Of a DNA stretch of 64,000 nt, positions 48,668 to 61,400 are shown piece after piece (positions within the stretch are counted from its first letter, which is position 1; each line of letters begins with the position of its first letter). Source of the DNA: Scenedesmus sp. ARA3 (taxonomy: Eukaryota; Chlorophyta; Chlorophyceae; Sphaeropleales; Scenedesmaceae); NCBI GenBank assembly GCA_004335835.1, contig RWJK01001165.1, forward strand, positions 41,844 through 105,843, in the 5' to 3' direction. The notes below the pieces were generated by a model. It did no database searches. It worked only from the letters and a program-made list of their open reading frames with translations, and was not told the origin of the DNA. The position numbers and the translations under genes were made by a program.

Positions 48668-48954
48668 CCTCGCTCAGCCTCAGCCATGCCTGTGAAAGTC
48701 TCGATCCATGAGTGTTCTGCCGACAATGTTTCCGAGGCATCGGTTCTTGCAAGTGCCATGGTAGCACTTCGCCCTCACCCGCCCAAACTTGTGACACTGT
48801 TATCAGCTTGAAATGATGTTGAGCTGGGCGGGCTTACAACTGGCTCGATGTTATTTCCGGATTTATACTTTTGAGTCAGTAGTAACGCGCACTTCTTGGC
48901 AGCCACAGCTGTTGACCGGAATCCCTCCAGTGCTCAACCGAAGCCGTGCATCAA
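48668..48954. promoter_or_regulatory. 287-bp divergent (bidirectional) promoter region
   Basis: Only 287 bp separate the kinase start (minus) from the taxilin start (plus). Both core promoters and 5' UTRs must lie here; no known motif was recognised. Confidence 0.5.
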
Positions 48955-51900
48955 ATGGCTACAGAAACTGCCACAGCTGCGTGTGATGTTGAGACATTCT
49001 CTGATGCCTTAGCAGATGCACAGCATGACGACTGCATGGCAGTGGTGGAGGCAGCAACGGCAGCACAGCAGTCCAAGGCTGGAGACAAGAAAACCAAGCA
49101 GAAGACTCAAGTGCGTGCAAAGGGAAATGCCAGGAGTGTGTAGAAAGCCAGATCGTGGTCATGTTTGGTGTTGCTGGGCGTTGGACGTACTGGAAGTCTT
49201 TATGGTCACTTTGTCATGGCAAACACTTGGACCGTATGGGCTCCAACAGCACAGCATGCACTGGGAGTAATGCTCTTCATGGAAATACTGCCAGGGGTCT
49301 GAAGCAGTGAATAGCAATGAACAGAGCAATGCAATGATTCCACATGTACTGCTTGCACCTGCATGGCGCCCAGACAAACTCATCTGATGCCTCCTCCCGC
49401 AGCTGCTGCCAGTCCAGTAACCCTGCCCACATTCCATCCCTGCCTCTGCCCGCTGCTTGACCCAAATCTACAGAAGCGCCTTGCAGCAGACTTCACACAG
49501 GCCATGGCAGGCAGGATAGGGCAGCTGGAGAGTGACATGCAGCAGGGCAGCCCAGCGCAGAAGGACCTGGCCAAGCAGCGGCGCCTGCAGCTGCGGGAGG
49601 TGCTCAAGGCAGTTACTGACCTCAGCACCAGCAGCGAGGAGCGCCTGCGCTTCCTGCAGGCAAGCACAGCATTGACTTTGCAGCAGCGCCGATGGGTGGT
49701 TTGCTGCTAGGCGCTGCGCGCGAGACACTGCACCACCACTGGCAGCTGTGTTGCTGAGGAGATGTGCGCAGCGTTGAGCAGTGCAGATCACAGACAAGAT
49801 CAGGCAGGCTGCACAGATCAAATCTTGGAAGGCAGGGCTGTGATGGTGTGTAGCAGGTTTTTGTTTGTCTGATGCCGAAGCTGACTGTCCCCTGGGGCTC
49901 ATCTGTGTTTGCTGCCTGCAGGCCAAGTATGTGCAGATGCTGCAGGACATGAACAAGCAGGACAAGGACATGCTGGCGCTGCAAGTGCGACTGGATGAGG
50001 AGATCAGGAAGTCTGCAACAGGTGAGCGCGCTTGCAGGAGCCTACCAGGAGCACGTAGTGGCACAGAGGCTGTGTGGCAGCTCGTAATAGACTTGCAGCA
50101 GTGCTGGGCCTTGCTGCTGTGCAAGCAGCATCCAACTAGTGTGCGTGGTCCATTTGCAGGCAGCAACAAAGCAGCTGTTGCACTTTGGTCTGACATACCT
50201 CATCACGACTCCCAGCCTGGCTCGCATGATCCTCATATTATTGTCGTCTACTACCCTACCATGTCAGTCCCAGCACCCCTGCAAGCCAACATGACCCTGC
50301 AGCCAACACTGCTGACTGTGCTGTCTGCTGGCGCGCTACTGCTGCTGCTGCTGCGCAGGCCAGGTCAAGGCGGCGCAGGCGGAGCAGAAGGTGGACCACC
50401 TGCAGCGGCTGTGCCGTGCGCTGCAGGCTGAGAACAAGCTGCTGGAGGAGACCAGCAAGCGCAGCAGGGAGGACTTCCAGGTCACAGCAGACGTGAGGCA
50501 CGCTGGCTGCTAACAGCAAGGGCAATGCAACAGCAAGCCCAAAGCTGCATGTTACACCCACATCCATACAGATGTGTTCACATGCATCTAGCATCAGTGT
50601 CAGGGTGCTGCACCGCTGATTGCGGCGTGTTGTCCTTGATGTTTGTATATCCCCTGCCGCTGCTGTGTCCTGCAGGAGATCCAGGCCAAGGTGGCTGCGC
50701 AGGGCGAGGAGAGCCGCAAGGCGCTGGAGCTGAATCATGCGCTGGAGCAAGAGAATGCGGCGCTGCGCAGCCGCACCGAGGAGCTGCGGTCGCTGCTGGA
50801 GGACAGCCACGGCAAGGTGGAGGCGCTGAGCGGGCTGCAGCGGCAGCAGCTGGAGGGGCTGCAGCAGAAGCTGCAGGAGCAGGTGACGCGCTGCAGGGCT
50901 GGGTGTGCGGCTTGAGTCGTGCCCAGTCATGTGCGGCCGTGCCCAGTCGTGTCTTCGTCAGGCGTGACTCTTTGCTGTATGATGTTGGCAGCAGTGTGCC
51001 GTGCTGGTGCTGCGCCCTGCGGCCGGCTGAAGCTGCATAGCGGCTGTTACTGTCTGCAGTGGTGTTCTCTCGACGTCTCGTAGCAGCACCAAGCATGATG
51101 TGCTCGCGTCCACCCCTGTGCTCTGCTGCGCCTTGCAGCAGCGCTGCAGAACCTTTGAAACACATCGCATGCCAACGCTGCTGCCTGCAGGGCGAGTGGG
51201 TGGCGAAGAGCCAGGAGCTGAACAAGCACATGGGTGTGCTGCTGGAGGAGAACAAGCTGCTGCAGGCCAAGGCAGATGCTGCTGAGCAGCAGGCAGCCAG
51301 CATGGAGCGGCTCAACCAGGTGTACAAGGAGACCATGGAGGCCTACATACAGAAGGCAGAGGCGGGGCTGTCGGCAGCATCTGGGCAGAAGAAGGTGCGG
51401 CCACACCTTGCATGGATGCAATACACAAATGGGGCCGTCATGTGTGTGTTGATGCCTGTGCAGGGCGCATGCTTGTGCATGTGTGGCCATGATGACTTCA
51501 ACAAGCTGACACATCAATTTTGCAGCAGGTGGTTGGCTCCTGCATATGTTGCTGAATTTTTACACGGGCCTGTATATCTGTACCAGCTGAACTTCTGTCC
51601 TTGGATCGTACAACAGAACCTGTTGCCGTATGCCGGTGTAGTGACTTGCATCGCTCTGCGCTGCACTGCTTGCAGCTGATCGAGCAGCTGCAGAAGCAGC
51701 TGGACGAGTACCAGTCTGTGCTGCCCAAGCTGCTGGATGAGCGCAAGAAGACGCAGCAGGACCTGGCGGCGCTGCAGGGCAGGGTGAAGCAGCAGACGGA
51801 GGAGCTGCGGCGCAGCCAGCGCCAGAAGCAGCAGCTGGAGGAGCTGTGCAGAGCGCTGCGGGTGAGGCTAGCTGGGCGGTAGCATGCGCATGAGCCACAC

Positions 51901-52159
51901 AGTGTGTGTGAGATGGGACCTGGTGCATGCTGTAGTTGCTGCGGAGCTGCATGTCGTATATGTTCAGTTACTCCTGAAAGTGCTGTCAGCGCTGACGCTG
52001 TGTGTGCTTCGTTGCTCTCATCGCTTGCATTGGACATGTCTGCAGGCACAAAGCAGCGCAAGCGGGAGCACACGGGAGGAAGCGGAAGACGCGGACGCGG
52101 TGTGCGCAAGGGCGGTGAAGGCAGCGATTGCAGCAGTAGTAGCCCAGAACAGCAGCTGA
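48955..52159 (+). CDS. Taxilin-family coiled-coil protein, 428 aa
   Basis: Eight exons: 48955-49110, 49474-49659, 49922-50021, 50359-50492, 50676-50882, 51191-51394, 51676-51861 and 52046-52159; phases agree. Intron 2 uses a GC donor (gcaagc). The protein is almost all coiled coil after a short acidic N-terminus. The taxilin hallmark LxxLCRxLQxxNK is present as VDHLQRLCRALQAENKLLEE. A second copy of the theme, QLEELCRALR, occurs near the C-terminus, and AEAGLSAASGQKK and LNKHMGVLLEENKLLQAK are similar to taxilin heptads. Taxilins bind syntaxins and the nascent-polypeptide complex in animals; the role in algae is not established. Length is shorter than human alpha-taxilin (about 546 aa). Confidence 0.8.
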
Positions 52160-52437
52160 GGAGTGGTGGTTGGCAGCAGTACGCTGTGTGTAGTGCCTGA
52201 TATGTGGCAACTGTCACTGCCTGTCCGTGTTGGCGCACGTACGTGACGCGTAGGCCGAAGGTGCAATAGCTGCAGGATGTAGGTGTTCCATTGATTCTTG
52301 TGCCGTACTGTGCCGTGTTGACTCCATTCAGCTCTTTGTGATCCGCTGTGCGTCTCGGACGCCTCGACCACTTTGTGTTGTGGTGCACGCTTATCTCAGT
52401 TTTATATCCATGCAATTGATGCAAATAGTGTCTTACG

Positions 52438-52442
52438 TGTAA
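52438..52442 (+). terminator. TGTAA close to the next start codon
   Basis: TGTAA 279 bases after the taxilin stop and only 8 bases before the next ATG at 52,451, so the taxilin transcript may overlap the next gene's 5' end. Confidence 0.35.
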
Positions 52443-52450
52443 CCGACGAG

Positions 52451-55400
52451 ATGCCTGGCACGCTTCCTGGCCTGCGAAAGTTCCTGGACCAGCTGAAGCA
52501 GACAGAAATCGAGAAACCAGTAGAGCCCGAACTCAAAGCAGAGAAGAAAGAACGAGACCGCAAGATCAAGTAAAAATAACACGCGCAGCGCTGCCTTGGC
52601 AGCAGTACTGAGCAGCAGCAGCAGTACTGAGCAGCAGCAGCAGCAGCAGCAGCAGGCCTTCCCAGGACAGTTCTGATGCCTGTGCAATGTGTGCAGGGAG
52701 GAGCAGGACCTTGCAGCTGGTGCAGTGCTAGAAACTACCACAGAAGCAGGCCAAGGCACACGGACACCGCAGGAGGGCGATCTGGTAGGGCAACCGCTGC
52801 AACTACTTCTGTGCACCCCAGCCCTGCTCCAGCAGTTGAACAGCAGTATACCTCCGCCTCCATCCGTATCTTAGTGCAAGTGACATGTGCTACTGTGCCA
52901 CCTGCAGGTATATGTGCATTACAGTGTCAGCAGCGCAGAAGATGACCTGTTTTACAGCACTTGGGCTGACGAGGGCGGCAGTGGCCAGCCACTGGCCTTT
53001 GTGCTGTGCAAGGGCTGGCGGGCACCCAGGGCTTGGGAGCTGGCACTGCTAGGTGGGTGCTGCAAGCACTGACTGCTGACACTGCAAATCAGCAGCTGCA
53101 ACACAGCTGCTGGGAGTGCTGTGGTGTGACGGTACCGCATTGCTACTACTGCACAAGCTGTAGTACTCGTTGAGGATGCACGGTGGTCACCTGCCAGCAT
53201 GCGGTAGCAGCAAACGCAGAACATGCCATGCAAGAGTCACTGTTTGATGGCAGCAAGAGCCTTACCAGCGCAGCACATGCATGTCACCGCACTGCAACCT
53301 GACTGCATGGCCCTGCAGGCATGACACGTGGCATGCGCAAGCGGCTGAAAGTGCAGCCCAGCTATGGTTATCAACACCCGGAGTGCAAGATGGTGCCGCC
53401 TGCTGGCGTGCCAAGCGACAGCAGCGTGCTGCAGTTTGACCTGAAGCTGGTCAACTGGTACCCAAAGGATGAGGTGGGATGCGCACAAGCAGCACAGCAG
53501 CAGATGTACAGCAGGCATGCAAAGCTGGGTTCACCCCATCAGTCACACCAGCAGTTACCATCTACTGTGTTGTGTGCAGTGCTTCAGCCAAGCATCAGCA
53601 GAGGCATGCGCAAGCGTGCGTAGGTCATGTGCCAGCTGGCAGCACAATGCCGGCAGCAGCGTGTGCAGCACTGGCAGGCTGCCTCAGCTGTTGCGCTGTC
53701 TGCAGCGCAGGTGCGTGTGGCTGGCGAGGACAGCACCATGTTCAAGCGTGTGCTGCGCGAGAGTGACAAGTGGGAGGTGGCCAGGGCACCCAATGAGGTG
53801 AGGGCAGCAGCAGCAGCACTACAGCTATCATGCTGCATGTGCAAGCCACGGAACTGAATCCGCATTCGTATGCTATCTGCGCCACAGAACTGAATCAGTC
53901 ATACGCAACTGGGACAACTTTATGGTCCTGCTCTGCTAAGGTTGCACTGCTTATTGTCGTGTTGCTGGCGCTCAGGTTTCTTTCAGCTGTGAGGCGCGCA
54001 CGCCTGCCTATGATGGCACCCAGTGCAGCGGTTTTAAGTTTTTCTCCATCAGCCCCGAGCAGCAGCTGACTGTGCAGCTGGGGCATGCCCCCCTGCCTGC
54101 AGGACTGGAGGCAGCCATCAGCCAGATGTCGAAAGGCGAAAAGTCAGTTTTCATTTTGCCGGCAGACCAGCTGGCGGCGCCGGCAGCAAGCAGCAGCACG
54201 CAGCAAGCAGGCCAAGGGCAGCAGAGCAGCAGCAGCCAGCAGCAGCAGGAGGCGCTGATACCTCGGCCGCCCGCCAAAGCAGTGCAGGTGGAGCTGAGTA
54301 TACAGCTGCACGACTTGGTGCAGGTGAGCTGAAGATTCGACAGCAGCAGAGCTGGTCTGTCCTGCATGTCACTGCCTTGTAGTTTGCAGGTGTGGCAGCA
54401 GCACTGCACGGAAGTCTGCGTCCTCTTGCATGCCAGCCATGCAGCAAGGCCAGATGGCAGATGCTACAGGCACCTTGTGCTGCAGAGCCTCAGGGTGCAT
54501 GTGATGTAACACTGCTCCTTCTGCTCGTGCGTGACATGACTGGTGTGCATGTGGTGTAGCACTGCTGCTGTGACATTTCGGTTGCCGTCTCTTTTGTAGG
54601 TGCGTGACATGACTGGTGACGGCTCCGTCACCAAGAAGCGGTTGCGGGAGGGCCATGGGGACTTCCCAGTGGACTGCCCCCTGCAGGATACCACAGTGCG
54701 GCTGCACTACCGTGTGCGCTCGCTGGCAGGAGGCAAGCCAGGCCCCTGGCTTTTTGACAGCTTGCAAGCACTCAACAGCAGCAGCAGCAGTAGTATTAGT
54801 AGTGCAGCTGATGCAGATTGGGGTGCAGAGGCGTCAGCAGCGTGTGCTGCAGCTGCTGCAAGCGCTGCTGGTGGTGAGGATGATGAGGATGGTGGCGGCA
54901 GCAGCAGCACTGCTGGGGCAGCTGCCGGCTCTGCTGCTGCTGCGGGATGTGTGGAGGCAGACACGGGTGCTGGGGAGCTGCCGGAGGGTCTGGAGATGTG
55001 TGTGAAGCTGATGGTGCCTGGGGAGGTGGCTAGCGCAAAGTGCCAGCCCAAGTATGCCTACCAGGTGAGACCGCCAGGCTGTGCGCTTACAGACAATTAA
55101 CTGTTGGGGCAAGCTTTGCTGGAGCTGGAAATGTGTGTGCAGCTGATGGTGCCTGGGGAGGTGGCCAGTGCAAAGTGGCCAGCCAAAGGACGCCTATCAG
55201 GTGAGACTGCCGGCTGTGCGTCAACACACACACATAACGCGAGTACGCGAGTGTACTGTTAGTGGGTGTGATTGTGGCATGGCCATGGTAGTGTGTTCAT
55301 GCAGCTAGGCTGGTGCCAGGTGCACAGCAAGGTGGCTGGTGGTATGCTAGTGGTTCCTGCAGCTTTGTTTTGTGCGTATTTTGCGCAAAGGCAACGGCGT

Positions 55401-56613
55401 GCACTGCCACAGCTCGACACAGGTCTAATGTTGCCAGATTGCACATGTACGTAACGTGATCTGCTGCTCGCAGCTGACAGGCTGACATGGTCGCACTGCT
55501 GTCTTCATTGCGGCATGCTGACTGTGCTGCACGCAACATACAGGGGCGGCCCGATGCACCGCCGGGGCTGGATGCCTCAGCGCCTGTTGAATTCCAGGTG
55601 CTGCTGCTGGGCTTTGAGCGCGAGGGTTACTGGCAGAACCTGAGTTGGGGGCAGCGCTGGGCGCTGGCTGAGCGCCTCAAGGCCAAGGGCAATGCGCTGT
55701 TCAAAGAGAAGAAGTTTGCGTACGCCAGCAACAGGTGCGCAGATACAGTGAGCAGAATGAAAGAAAGGCGATGGGTGGAGTGCTTGCTGTATGTGAGAGC
55801 GGCTGCTGTTGTGGGCTTGATGGGTTCGTTGACACCCGGGCTTGTGCGCGGCACGCATGGCGTGCGTGCACGTGTGCACACACGGCATGTGCGTGCATGT
55901 GCGCACTGCTCGCTGCGGCACCCAACTCCAAGATGTTTCGCCTGCACACCTGCATGCTGCCAGGTACACGCACCTGCTGCGCCTGATCGAGTCCACGCGC
56001 GACTTTGAGGACCAGGTGCAGCTGGACACCGCTGACACCCTCAAAGCCAGCCTGCTGGCCAACCTGGCGCTTGCAGCCTTCCAGCAGGAGGAGTATGCGC
56101 GCAGCATTGAGTGGTGCGACAAGGCGCTACACATGGACCCAGACAACGCAAAGGTGTGCAACTTTGGCCAGTAAGCGCGCCTGCGACGCTGCTATTTGTC
56201 CCCTTGCTGCGCCTTGCTCGCAAGATCTGCTGTGGGAGGTGGTGTTTGATTGCTGGGTTTGTTTTCAGGTGCGTGATATTGTAGGCAGGAGCGCCTCACT
56301 GCATGTGGTGGCCAGCATAACAACTACATGGATGTAGTAGTAGTGGACAGACAATTGTCCAGAAGAACAAAAAGTACAAATTTGTGCCTGCTGCTGGCTG
56401 TGTCGGCTGCTGCAGGTGCTGTTCCGCAAGGGCAAGGCGCTATCAATGAAGGGCGACTATGAGGAGGCGCAGGAGCACCTGGCAGCAGCAGCGCAGCTGG
56501 ATGCCAGCTTTGCGTCTGATGTGGAGGCGGCGCAGGCTGCCAACAGCCAGCGGGCCAAGGCGGCTGCGCAGAAGCAGAAGCAGCAGTTCAAGAACTTCTT
56601 CAGCAAGTCGTGA
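52451..56613 (+). CDS. PAS1: Multi-FKBP immunophilin with TPRs, PASTICCINO1-like, 661 aa
   Basis: Ten exons: 52451-52569, 52697-52784, 52908-53052, 53319-53473, 53711-53797, 53976-54323, 54600-55064, 55544-55734, 55964-56153 and 56416-56613; phases agree. Visible parts: YVHYSVSSAEDDLFYSTW...GQPLAFVLCKGW, GMRKRLKVQPSYGY (FKBP-like); EDSTMFKRVLRE, YDGTQCSGFKFFS, GLEAAISQMSKGEKSVF (second FKBP-like); DFPVDCPLQDTTVRLHYRVR (third). TPR part: ALAERLKAKGNALFKEKKFAYA, LLANLALAAFQQEEYARSIEWCDKAL and LFRKGKALSMKGDYEEAQEHL. The KKFQxFF-like end QFKNFFSK fits PAS1/FKBP52-type proteins. These are peptidyl-prolyl isomerase-like co-chaperones; whether each domain is active cannot be judged. PAS1 assignment rests on the three-FKBP plus TPR layout. 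Confidence 0.8.
54990..55221 (+). repeat. Exon end copied into the following intron
   Basis: The end of exon 7 with its donor (54,990-55,085) is repeated at 55,120-55,221. The copy keeps ELEMCVQLMVPGEVASAK but then shifts frame. It also keeps a gtgaga donor-like end and the flanking cggctgtgcg. Confidence 0.8.
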
Positions 56614-58443
56614 GGCAGCAACGTGCTGCGCGAGGTGCTGGGGACAGTTGCTGTAGTGGGTGCTCAACCAGCTCAGCACTGCAGCCGAATCTGTTGGTGT
56701 GTCTGCACAGCAGAAGTTGTGTACAGCATAATTGAGTATAGCCACCTCCAGTGTTGTGGTCAGCCTGCTGGCTGTGCATCTGTCATGTTTTTTGACAAGC
56801 AGTCATCCCAACACTGACAGTATCAGGCTGGGACTGCAGAACCATGCGCAGCGCACGTTATTTTGTGGAGTCAGATGTGCTGATGGCAGCCACGCCCTCC
56901 CATCACAACGTTGTGGTTTTGACACCCTGGCAACACACAGGCGGCAGCTGGCACGTGCACCGTGCGTGCCGGGAGCCCTTTGGATGCATCATATGATGCA
57001 TATGCATATGGCAACACCGTGTGTGACACCTTCACTGAACGTAGGGTGGCACCCTACAGGTGGCACCCTACAGGTGGCACCCTACAGGTGGTTTGGTAAC
57101 ACGTTGATCATTGCTTTTGCACTGCAGGCGGACAATCCCTTGGTCTCCGCTGTCTGCTTGCCACGCTCAGCGTCAGGCTGAGCAGTGGGGCTGACAGACG
57201 ATGCAGCTGTTGCAATGCTCAACTCGTGGACCCCATCACTGATGCACCAAATATGCACTCCTCACCACCTTCGGCATACCACTGCATCAATCGGATATCT
57301 CCTGACACAGTCTTTGGTTGCTGCGCTTGGGTGTTGCTCGAGGTTGACTGGACACACCTACGTGCACTGAGCGGGTCCTGGCGGGCCCTCCCACAGGGTG
57401 TCACTGTGGCACTAAGGCAAGCTACAGCAGCTAGGTGATGCGCAATGGAGCCTTAGATCCTTTATTACGCGTAAAATTCATATCTATTACCAATTGCGCT
57501 CTGTGATGAGCAGAGCCACCATTCAGTGCACCTGGCACTCACGGCCTCTGCATTGCACAGCGCATTGCGCAACAGCTGCGACGCGCTGATAACCATGCTG
57601 CCATCAGCGGGCTATGTGAACGCAACTGGAGTGATTCTTGCGCTGGCAACATGAGGCAGGGTCGCCAGACGCATTGCAGAGCGCGCCAGCGGGCCACAGA
57701 AGCACCTGAGGTGTGATTTGAGTGCTTGTTACATTGCGTTACATGTGCAGACATCCCGGCCCACAGGTTCTACAACGGTGAGCAAACTCCCGTTGTATTA
57801 CCGCTTTCAATCACAACACCAAAGCAAGGTCAAGCTTTCAAGTGACTGCTGCTGACAGCCCACCACTTCAGCACCTCGGAGTTACATCAGCACCTGCAGG
57901 TTGGAATTGCTACTTCGACTTGAGTAAAAACAAAGTGTGAAGGATAGATCGGCGAATGTTAGCAGCCAGCTGGGACAGGAACTCCAGTGGCTATAAGCTT
58001 CCAGAGCCTGAAAGCAGCTGTTTTGGTGAGTTCAGTTCATCAAACAGTGTTTTGTAGCTTGCTGACCGGCAATGGTGTTGCTGCTAGAAACCACCAGTGA
58101 GTGTGGGTCTTGAGGGAGGGCTCTAGTGCTGAAGTCGCCATGGCCCCGACGCCCACCTCAGGCAGGATTATATGCTTCTGATCATACATTTTGCGGCCTT
58201 CGACTGAGCAGATCAGTGCCGAGGGCCAGCCACCACTCATGTGGCAACTCGTCGCTTGAGCATTAAGCTGCTTGTCAACTGGGTTCTCACACGACTTTTC
58301 GCCCGCACGGTTTACGTTCTGCTCAACTGCAGGCATGATGCAGTGAGCAGCCCCTGGCTGAGCAGCACCAGCCATGGGGCAGTCCACTCATAGGCCAGAC
58401 AGCTTGAACGATCATCGTTGCTAGTTGCCAAGGCCACAGCGTC
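56614..58443. other. Intergenic region
   Basis: About 1.8 kb with no supported exon. It holds a 14-bp tandem repeat at 57,045-57,086 and a CATATG/ATGCAT-rich palindromic stretch at about 56,990-57,010. Confidence 0.4.
57045..57086. repeat. Three tandem copies of a 14-bp unit
   Basis: ggtggcaccctaca is repeated three times head to tail. The first copy forms an inverted repeat with the preceding gtagggtg (gtagggtg-g-caccctac). Confidence 0.8.
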
Positions 58444-61400
58444 ATGGCAGTCAAGAAGTCAAAGACGGGCAAGGGGAAGCCTGGCAAGGGCACTGGCAAG
58501 AAGCCCAGCCCGCCAGTGGTGCGTGCAGCGCTGGTCAGCACTCAGCGCGTGGTAGTATGCTTGGCAGACAGCCTGCCAGCCTGCAGCTGGCTGGGCTGTG
58601 TAGGGCAGCATTGCCCCTTGGAACAGCAGCAGTATGCACCTGGAGCGTGGGCAGCAGCTCTGGCAAGCCTGTGTGTATGGCAGCTGGCGGATTCCTGCGA
58701 AACCCTTGTCACCCGCCATGGCACCAGGCATGCAATACCACCCGTGCTGCGCACTTGTATGTGTCTGGGCAGCGCAAGCGCTCTTATGTAGCACCCAGCC
58801 TTACTTAGTGCAGCAATGCATATCCATGCAGCTGCCGCTGGCTCCCCGGCCCCGCATTGTACCGCTTGTACATCCCTCTCACCTGTCCCTGCTGCTGTGT
58901 GGCTGTCCTGCAAGCAGAAGGAGGAGGCCAAGGATGCTGCTGTGCTGCTCAACCCTGCGGAGCGCGTGGCAGCAGTGCGGCCCATGTGGGAGCAGCGGCC
59001 GCACAGTGAGCGCGTGGAGCTGCTGACAGTGGACCTGGACACGCTCAGGCAGCAGGCCAAGGCGCAGGCAGACAAGCAGCGGGCGACTGCAGGTGCGTGC
59101 ATGCGTGCATTCTGCGGCGCGAGTGGGGCTGGTGGTAGCACAGCGGAGCAGATGCGGGGTTAGGCTGGGAACAGCAGCTGTGTTAGCCAAAGCAGGTGCA
59201 GGAGCATAGCAGGATGGTGGTCAGGCATGTGGGAGCAGCAGCAGCAACTGCAGCAGCAGCAACCGCAACTGTGCAGGAGCTGCCAGCATTACACAGGGTA
59301 TGAGGCCTGCCTTTTGGTCAGCAGTGGCAGCAGCAACTGCGTCGAATTGCAACTGCAACGCGTCTGCCTGGTACGGGGCGGCGGGGGTGTCAGATACCCA
59401 CAGCAGCGTTGTAGAGCTCTGAACTCCCTCTATATGCAGCCATCTCTGTGGGTAGGCAAGCTTGCCTGCATTGCTTGTCTGCACTGCCTGACGTTGCTGT
59501 GCTGCTCTGTGGCTGCGTATGCACACTCTGCTGCTGTGCTGCTGCTGCTGCAGCTGCGGAGGGTGGTGACCTGGCAGAGTATGCAGCGCTGGATGTGCCG
59601 CTGGAGGAGGTCCTGGCAGAGGGCCTGCGCCGCCTGAACAACCAGGACACCTGGAAGGTCTGGCAGTTTGATGGGCAGGAGTTTTACGACGCAGACGCCT
59701 TCCGCGCACATGTGACGCAGCACCACATCCGCCCCGAGCTGCTGCACCTGCTGCCAAAGGATGATCCAAAAGGCCTGGAGCGTCCCGCAGAGGCGGCGCT
59801 GCGCCAGCGCATGACTGATCTGCTGCAGCAGGTGCAGCTGAACAGCAGGCAGGCGCAGGAAGAGCAGCAGGGCGCTGGCGGCAACAGCGGCAGCGGCGGC
59901 GGCGGCAGCGGGCAGACCGGCAGGGGCCGACGTGCGCCTAAAAACAACCCGGAGCAGGCGAGCAGTTTGCTGCGTGATGCGAACGTGGAGATGATCAGCA
60001 CGATGCTGGAGGCTCTGGAGAAGGAGCACGAGCACCTGTACCAGTCGCTGCTGCGGCCCATCACGTCGTTTGTGTGCGAGATGCTGCCAGTGAGTAGAGA
60101 GGGTGGTTTGGGGCAGCTGGGGTTGGGCCAGTGCTGCAGTGCAGCAGTGGGAGGCGTGACAGATAGAGGGGTTACATGGTGTGTTCATGCGGCATACGCC
60201 ACCACAGACACCTCAAATAGGAAGCTGCAAGCAGCCAGCAGTGCTGCAGCACAGCAGTGGGAGGCGTGGCGTGCCCAGCTGCAGCTGCAACAGAAAGGAG
60301 TACGCAGCAACTGCGCCTGGCGCGAATGGTGTTTGGGGCTGCTGCTGCAACAGCAATGCACAGAGGCTACAGTGGCTGTGTGTGGCCCGCAGCTGCGTTT
60401 GCTCCTGGCCTGCAGCAGTAACAGCATGTGTTCTACATGCAGGGCTTCCTGTACCAATGATGCAACTGCAGCTGACTTTATATTCCTGCTGCCCCTGCAG
60501 GAGGACATGCGTGAGACCAGCCCTGCTGAGCTGCACTACGAGGACCTGGAGAAGCTGCCCCCTGATGACGTCACGCGCGTGGCGGAGTGGCTCACCGAGA
60601 AGGTGGACGCGCTCAGCAGCAGGCTCAAGGCGGAGCAGCGCGAGGACGAGGTGGGTGCAGTGGCAGCAGCAGCAGCAGCAGGACGTGTACAACCACAATG
60701 CGGGCATGCAGCGTAATGTGATGTGGTGGTGTCCATGTGGATGATGAGGCGTGGTGTCAGCAGCAGGCGGCATATGGCACATGCACGCGAAGGGGAGCAG
60801 CAAGGAGAAAACGATAGCATCGCTTGCGGTCACCCGCAGGCAAGCAGGTTGACCAATGGCATGTGCGGCGGCAGTGTGTGGGTGGCTACCGTGCGCGTGG
60901 CGCGTGATACTTGCACTCTATAACTGGTGTGGCATATCTTCGTTCGTGCCGCAGGAGGAGGAGGAGGGCGACGCCATGGGTGACGTGGACCTGTTTGCGC
61001 TCACGCCCGATGCCTTGCACATCAGGGCCCGCATTTGAAAAACATCACAATGAACGTGCTAACAATCTTTATGTTGGTGTGGCATGTCAACGTGCCGCAG
61101 GAGGAGGAGGAGGGCGACGCCATGGGAGATGTTGACCTGTTTGCGCTCACGCCGGACGGCGCAGCGCTGACGGTGAACGGCAAGTGGCTGACGCACCTGG
61201 AGGAGCGGCTGCTGGGCGAGGACGGCCACCCGCGCAAGGCGCGCGGCGACGAGGACCCACACAGGTGCGGCGGCTGGTGGTGCGGCTGGCTGCTGAAAGC
61301 ATTGTGTGTACGTGCCTGGAGGAGCGGCTGCTGGGGGAAGACATAGGCATGTGTGCAAGGCGCGCGGGGACGAGGGCCCCACAGGTGCGGCGTGCTGCTG

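Noticed and set aside
60955..61013. First EEEEGDAMGDVDLFALTPD copy as a true exon
   Set aside because: It runs into a stop and has no donor, while the second copy at 61,101 is complete and in phase.
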